From Burkholderiales bacterium (GTDB lineage Bacteria > Pseudomonadota > Gammaproteobacteria > Burkholderiales > Burkholderiaceae): a DNA stretch of 6,640 nt. The translations under genes and the position numbers were made by a program. The notes below the pieces were generated by a model. It ran no database searches. It saw only the letters and a list, made by a program, of their open reading frames with translations, and was not told the DNA's origin. The stretch spans positions 1-6,640 of the forward strand of contig CAHJWV010000601.1 in NCBI GenBank assembly GCA_903643055.1. Reading direction: 5' to 3'. Below are positions 5,602 through 6,640 of the stretch, piece after piece (position 1 is the first letter of the stretch; each line of letters begins with the position of its first letter).

Positions 5602-6640
5602 CAACGGGCTTCGAACGCGACATGGCCGCCGACCAAGGTGTAGCGCACCCGGCCCGGCAACTCATACCCCGCAAACGGCGAATGCTTGCCCTGGCTGCGC
5701 AACACGGCGGGCTGCACCGTCCAGCGCGCCTGCGGATCGAAGATGCAGAGATCGGCCACGCCGCCTTCGACCAGCCGGCCCGCACTCGATGCCAGCGAAC
5801 CCAGCGCCTCACCCAGCACGCACACCGGTTCATGGGTGACGGTGCCCAGCGCCTTCAGCAAGCCGGTCTGCTCTTCATCGCCCCATTTCAAAGCCAGGCT
5901 GAGCAGCAGTTCCAGCCCGGTGGCGCCGGGTTCGGCCTCGGCAAACGGCAGGTTCTTCATGTCTTCATCGACCGGCGTGTGGTCGCTGACCAGCGCGTCG
6001 ATCGTGCCCTCGGCCAGCGCGGCGCGAATCGCATCGCGGTCACGCTGCTGGCGCAGTGGCGGCGTCAGCCGCATCGCAGCGTTGAAGTAGCCGATGTCCA
6101 TGTCGGTCAGGTGCAGGTGGTTGACGCTAACGTCACAGGTCACCGGCAGGCCTTCGGCCTTGGCCTGGCGAACCAGCGCGATGCCGGCTGCGCTGCTCAG
6201 GCGGCACAGGTGAACCCGCGCGCCGGTCACACGCATCAGCTCGAAGATCGTGTGCAGTGCGATCGTCTCTGCAATCACCGGCACACCCGACAAGCCGAGC
6301 CGCGTGGCAAGTGCGCCACTGGCTGCCACGCCTTTGCCGAGATAAGCATCTTGCGGACGCAGCCACACGGTGTAGCCGAAGGTCGAGGCGTACTGCAGCG
6401 CGCGCTGAAGCACCAGCGTGTCGGGCAGTGCCACATCGGCTTGCGAGAAGCCGACGCAGCCGGCTTCGGTGAGCTCGGCCATCTCGGTCAACACATCACC
6501 GGCCAGCCCGCGCGTCAATGCGCCCAAAGGATAGAGATGCGCCTGGTTCAGGTTGCGCGCGCGGAACTTCAGCATCTCGACCAGGCCCGGCTCATCGAGC
6601 GGCGGATCGGTGTCGGGCGGGCAGACGAGGCTGGTCACGC
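5601..6640 (-). CDS. Dihydroorotase-like protein, probably non-catalytic PyrC', N-terminus outside window
   Basis: C-terminal 345 residues of a protein of the class I dihydroorotase/amidohydrolase family (full length usually about 425). Reading begins within the strand TSLVCPPDTDPPLDEPGLVE. The GTG at 6638 is an internal valine, not the start, and the upstream ATG and first metal motif lie beyond the window. Fold landmarks are present: RLTPPLRQQRDRD, EGTIDALVSDHTPVDED, GLELLLSLALKWG and FAGYELPGRVRYTLVGG. Metal ligands look lost. FSQAD stands where active enzymes have FSDDG, WLRPQD stands for the HCED-type His, and HLCRLS stands for HxxHxS. Only the last Asp (residue 219 of the visible part) remains. 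This matches the inactive PyrC' that structurally supports aspartate transcarbamoylase in pseudomonads and relatives, where it follows pyrB. Here plsC follows with a one-base overlap. Confidence 0.88.
   Translation of the reverse strand, partial: VTSLVCPPDTDPPLDEPGLVEMLKFRARNLNQAHLYPLGALTRGLAGDVLTEMAELTEAGCVGFSQADVALPDTLVLQRALQYASTFGYTVWLRPQDAYLGKGVAASGALATRLGLSGVPVIAETIALHTIFELMRVTGARVHLCRLSSAAGIALVRQAKAEGLPVTCDVSVNHLHLTDMDIGYFNAAMRLTPPLRQQRDRDAIRAALAEGTIDALVSDHTPVDEDMKNLPFAEAEPGATGLELLLSLALKWGDEEQTGLLKALGTVTHEPVCVLGEALGSLASSAGRLVEGGVADLCIFDPQARWTVQPAVLRSQGKHSPFAGYELPGRVRYTLVGGHVAFEAR

Noticed and set aside
5050..5643. 197-codon open frame on the plus strand opposite plsC
   Set aside because: It is a shadow of plsC, which has all acyltransferase motifs; the translation has no recognisable features.

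Overview
The window is a chromosomal housekeeping segment from a GC-rich betaproteobacterium. It most likely belongs to the Burkholderiales, in the Rubrivivax/Leptothrix/Roseateles-like group. This rests on three things: the gene order rhodanese-grxC-secB-gpsA divergent from gpmA, the pairing of a PyrC-like pseudo-dihydroorotase with a PlsC acyltransferase, and protein sequences typical of that order. No mobile element, CRISPR array, tRNA or rRNA was seen.

Left arm (1-2305, minus strand). A gene row reads leftward: membrane-anchored rhodanese (1708-2121), glutaredoxin 3 (1423-1689), SecB chaperone (828-1301) and glycerol-3-phosphate dehydrogenase GpsA (1-810, C-terminus outside the window). 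A consensus TATAAT (2231-2236) lies ahead of the row. A clear intrinsic terminator (1352-1378) sits between grxC and secB, so the row is probably two transcription units or an attenuated one. Together these genes handle sulfur/thiol redox chemistry, protein export and phospholipid precursor supply.

Centre (2306-3397). 2,3-bisphosphoglycerate-dependent phosphoglycerate mutase (gpmA) runs rightward and ends at a long hairpin. A small minus-strand ORF of 43 codons follows (3111-3242). It has GC-rich third positions and its own promoter-like TTGACA-N17-TTTAAC, placed just past the terminator of the next gene. It may be an undescribed small protein or an RNA.

Right centre (3398-4750). Two genes diverge from a 243-base spacer. 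One encodes a predicted exported protein built of two tandem copies of a two-cysteine domain (minus strand). The other encodes a type IV pilin-like protein with a C-terminal disulfide loop (plus strand). Neither sits in a recognisable pilus cluster. This is the least ordinary part of the window.

Right arm (4840-6640, minus strand). A 1-acyl-glycerol-3-phosphate acyltransferase (PlsC family) overlaps by one base the end of a dihydroorotase-like gene whose N-terminus lies outside the window. The dihydroorotase-like protein has non-ligand residues at several metal-binding positions, so it is probably the non-catalytic PyrC' type that partners aspartate transcarbamoylase.

I found no convincing multi-gene novel system. 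The best leads are the duplicated-domain exported protein with its divergent orphan pilin, and the small promoter-bearing ORF.
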